NCBI GenBank assembly: GCA_022567295.1
Contig: JADFHE010000034.1
Coordinates: forward strand, 1 to 34,122
Direction: 5' to 3'
Length of the DNA: 34,122 nt
Source: Pseudomonadota bacterium
Lineage (GTDB): Bacteria > Pseudomonadota > Gammaproteobacteria > Steroidobacterales > Woeseiaceae
The translations under genes were made by a program, and so were the position numbers. Position 1 is the stretch's first letter. Every line of letters starts with the position of its first letter. The notes under the pieces were generated by a model, which was given only the letters and a program-made list of their open reading frames with translations, made no database searches and was not told the DNA's origin. Below, one piece after another: positions 33,201 to 34,122 of this stretch.

Positions 33201-33206
33201 ATTATA
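33201..33206 (-). promoter_or_regulatory. Probable -10 box of the TonB receptor gene
   Basis: On the minus strand a perfect TATAAT lies 30 bases before the receptor start. The -35 region (ATAGAC at 33224-33229) is poor and falls within an inverted repeat, which fits a regulated promoter. Confidence 0.4.
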
Positions 33207-33221
33207 ACCTTTTTACATTCC

Positions 33222-33238
33222 GAGTCTATTCAAGACTC
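33222..33238. promoter_or_regulatory. Candidate GntR operator, inverted repeat
   Basis: GAGTCT-ATTCA-AGACTC is a perfect inverted repeat with 6-base arms and a 5-base spacer. It overlaps the GntR stop codon and covers the -35 position of the receptor promoter. Size and place fit a dimeric GntR/HutC binding site; no T run follows, so a terminator is unlikely. Confidence 0.45.
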
Positions 33239-34002
33239 AGTTCAATCAGGTATTTGAAGCGCTTTGGGTTATAGAGACCGTGCAACAGGTCGACCAGTCG
33301 TCCTGTCTCGTCAAACGAGCGCCGTGTCAATGACAGCAACGCGGCGCCTGGCACCACATCGAGTGCGGCGGCAACTCTTATCGTGGCGGGTTCAGCGCTT
33401 AATGTCTGCTTAACGTGAGTCAGACTGATACCGTTTTGACTGATGATTTCCAGGCGCGAATGCTCTTGCATGTTGCGCCTGGTAAATCCCCTGCTGATTC
33501 CTACGGTCCAGCTGACGTAATATGCGTAAGGTTCGCCGTCTTCGTCGCAGTGAACGCGTACGACCTTGTGTACCTTTTCTCCGCCTTCGAGCCCAAGTTC
33601 GATTCGAACTTCGGCAGGTGGCGTCGTTTTCTCGATTGAAATGGCCTTGGTCGAGCTGTGCTGAAACAGTTCGGACATGTTCTTGATCAAGCCGATCAAC
33701 GGTCCCTTTACCGGACTCGGTTCCCAGCGGTAAGTAACGTGGGAACCTTTGCCGCGGTGTCTGACAATCAGGTTCTCGGCGGCCAGTTCATCCAGTGCTC
33801 TTTTCGCCGTGATACGAGACACGTCAAACACCGAGACCAGCTGCTGCTCGGTTGGCATTTTGTCACCGAACGTGATCGTGCCGTTGACGATCGCGTCCTT
33901 GAGCGCGGTGTAGATCTGATGGTATAGCGGTATTCTGGACAGAACGCCCGATTGACTCGCATCCCACTCGGCTTTGAGCGTGTTCAACTGATCTATCAGC
34001 AT
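33226..34002 (-). CDS. GntR/HutC-family transcriptional regulator with UTRA domain
   Basis: A 258-residue repressor-type protein. Residues about 25-95 are the GntR winged helix: IPLYHQIYTALKDAIVNGTI, MPTEQQLVSVFDVSRITAKR and LIVRHRGKGSHV. Residues about 105-255 are the UTRA ligand-binding domain (VHKVVRVHCDEDGEPYAYYV, GAALLSLTRRSFDETGRLVD and a terminal PKRFKYLIEL). HutC-type regulators bind small metabolites of the pathway they control. It lies directly upstream of, and in the same direction as, the TonB receptor, with a candidate operator between them. The ATG at 34002 is 9 bases after the stop of the cut-off gene, so the regulator may be part of a longer operon. Confidence 0.92.
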   Translation of the reverse strand: MLIDQLNTLKAEWDASQSGVLSRIPLYHQIYTALKDAIVNGTITFGDKMPTEQQLVSVFDVSRITAKRALDELAAENLIVRHRGKGSHVTYRWEPSPVKGPLIGLIKNMSELFQHSSTKAISIEKTTPPAEVRIELGLEGGEKVHKVVRVHCDEDGEPYAYYVSWTVGISRGFTRRNMQEHSRLEIISQNGISLTHVKQTLSAEPATIRVAAALDVVPGAALLSLTRRSFDETGRLVDLLHGLYNPKRFKYLIELSLE

Positions 34003-34011
34003 GATGCCAGC

Positions 34012-34122
34012 CTAACTCGAGAACACGGGTGTCTCCGGCGGCGGCAAGTGTGTCTCTTCCAAGGCGCGGGACTTGATTTCTTCAATCGTGCCGCAGAAAT
34101 TGCCCAGCCCTGTTTCGCCACG
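34012..34122 (-). CDS. 3' end of an unidentified gene cut by the window edge
   Basis: The last 36 codons of an open frame, ending TAG at 34014-34012. The visible tail includes GETGLGNFCGTIEEIKSRAL and ends ETPVFSS. Too little is visible to name the family. It is 9 bases upstream of the GntR gene in the same direction, so it probably belongs to the same catabolic operon. Confidence 0.55.
   Translation of the reverse strand, partial: RGETGLGNFCGTIEEIKSRALEETHLPPPETPVFSS

Noticed and set aside
33192-33205. AATG-TCATAT-CATT as a second operator
   Set aside because: The arms are only 4 bases and the site overlaps the AT-rich -10 region, where such matches occur by chance.

Overview
This 34 kb window is two unrelated pieces of DNA. 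Positions 1 to about 1383 are visibly AT-rich and carry parts of an anaerobe-type 2-hydroxyacyl-CoA dehydratase system. Everything after that is one coherent, moderately GC-rich gammaproteobacterial segment. It looks like a free-living, aquatic or sediment-type member with type IV pili, a TonB-dependent receptor, and rpsT/murJ/ribF/lspA in the usual order. The join falls inside a pilY1 gene and cuts a dehydratase gene in mid-frame. A chimeric contig is the simplest explanation.

Left to right: (1) a dehydratase activase and a dehydratase subunit, both incomplete (1-1383, minus). (2) The 3' part of a first pilY1 plus a pilE-like pilin (1384-3316, plus), closed by a strong bidirectional terminator. 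(3) Housekeeping genes: rpsT (minus), then murJ-ribF-lspA (plus), with ileS missing from its usual place between ribF and lspA. (4) A cluster of REP-like palindromes (6893-7004) that supplies the lspA stop codon. (5) A complete minor-pilin operon read leftward from 14342: fimT, fimU-like, pilV, pilW, pilX, a small exported CxxC protein, a full-length pilY1 and pilE. (6) tRNA-Thr(CGT). (7) An exported Rossmann-fold oxidoreductase, a RhlE-type RNA helicase, a UPF0178 protein, a YheS-type ABC-F protein, a sodium:solute symporter and an exported endonuclease/exonuclease/phosphatase. (8) A three-gene run: TlpA-like thioredoxin, a small unknown protein and a second exported Rossmann-fold protein. 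A CigR-like protein, an AAA-FHA fusion protein and a YbiI zinc-finger protein follow. (9) A GEMM-I-like cyclic dinucleotide riboswitch leading a two-gene operon of a six-helix membrane protein and a von Willebrand A lipoprotein. (10) A leftward catabolic cluster: GntR/HutC regulator, TonB-dependent receptor, isochorismatase-type hydrolase, HMG-CoA-lyase-like enzyme and a VOC protein, plus a cut-off gene at the right edge.

The most promising observation is the riboswitch at about 26445-26527. It has the conserved CGCAAA-ACC, CCGG-UCUA and AGCGG-GUUACC blocks of the c-di-GMP-I (GEMM-I) class, and its 3' strand contains the Shine-Dalgarno sequence of the downstream gene. The membrane protein/vWA lipoprotein pair has no function I recognise. 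Its control by a cyclic dinucleotide would suggest a surface, adhesion or envelope role. That role is inference.
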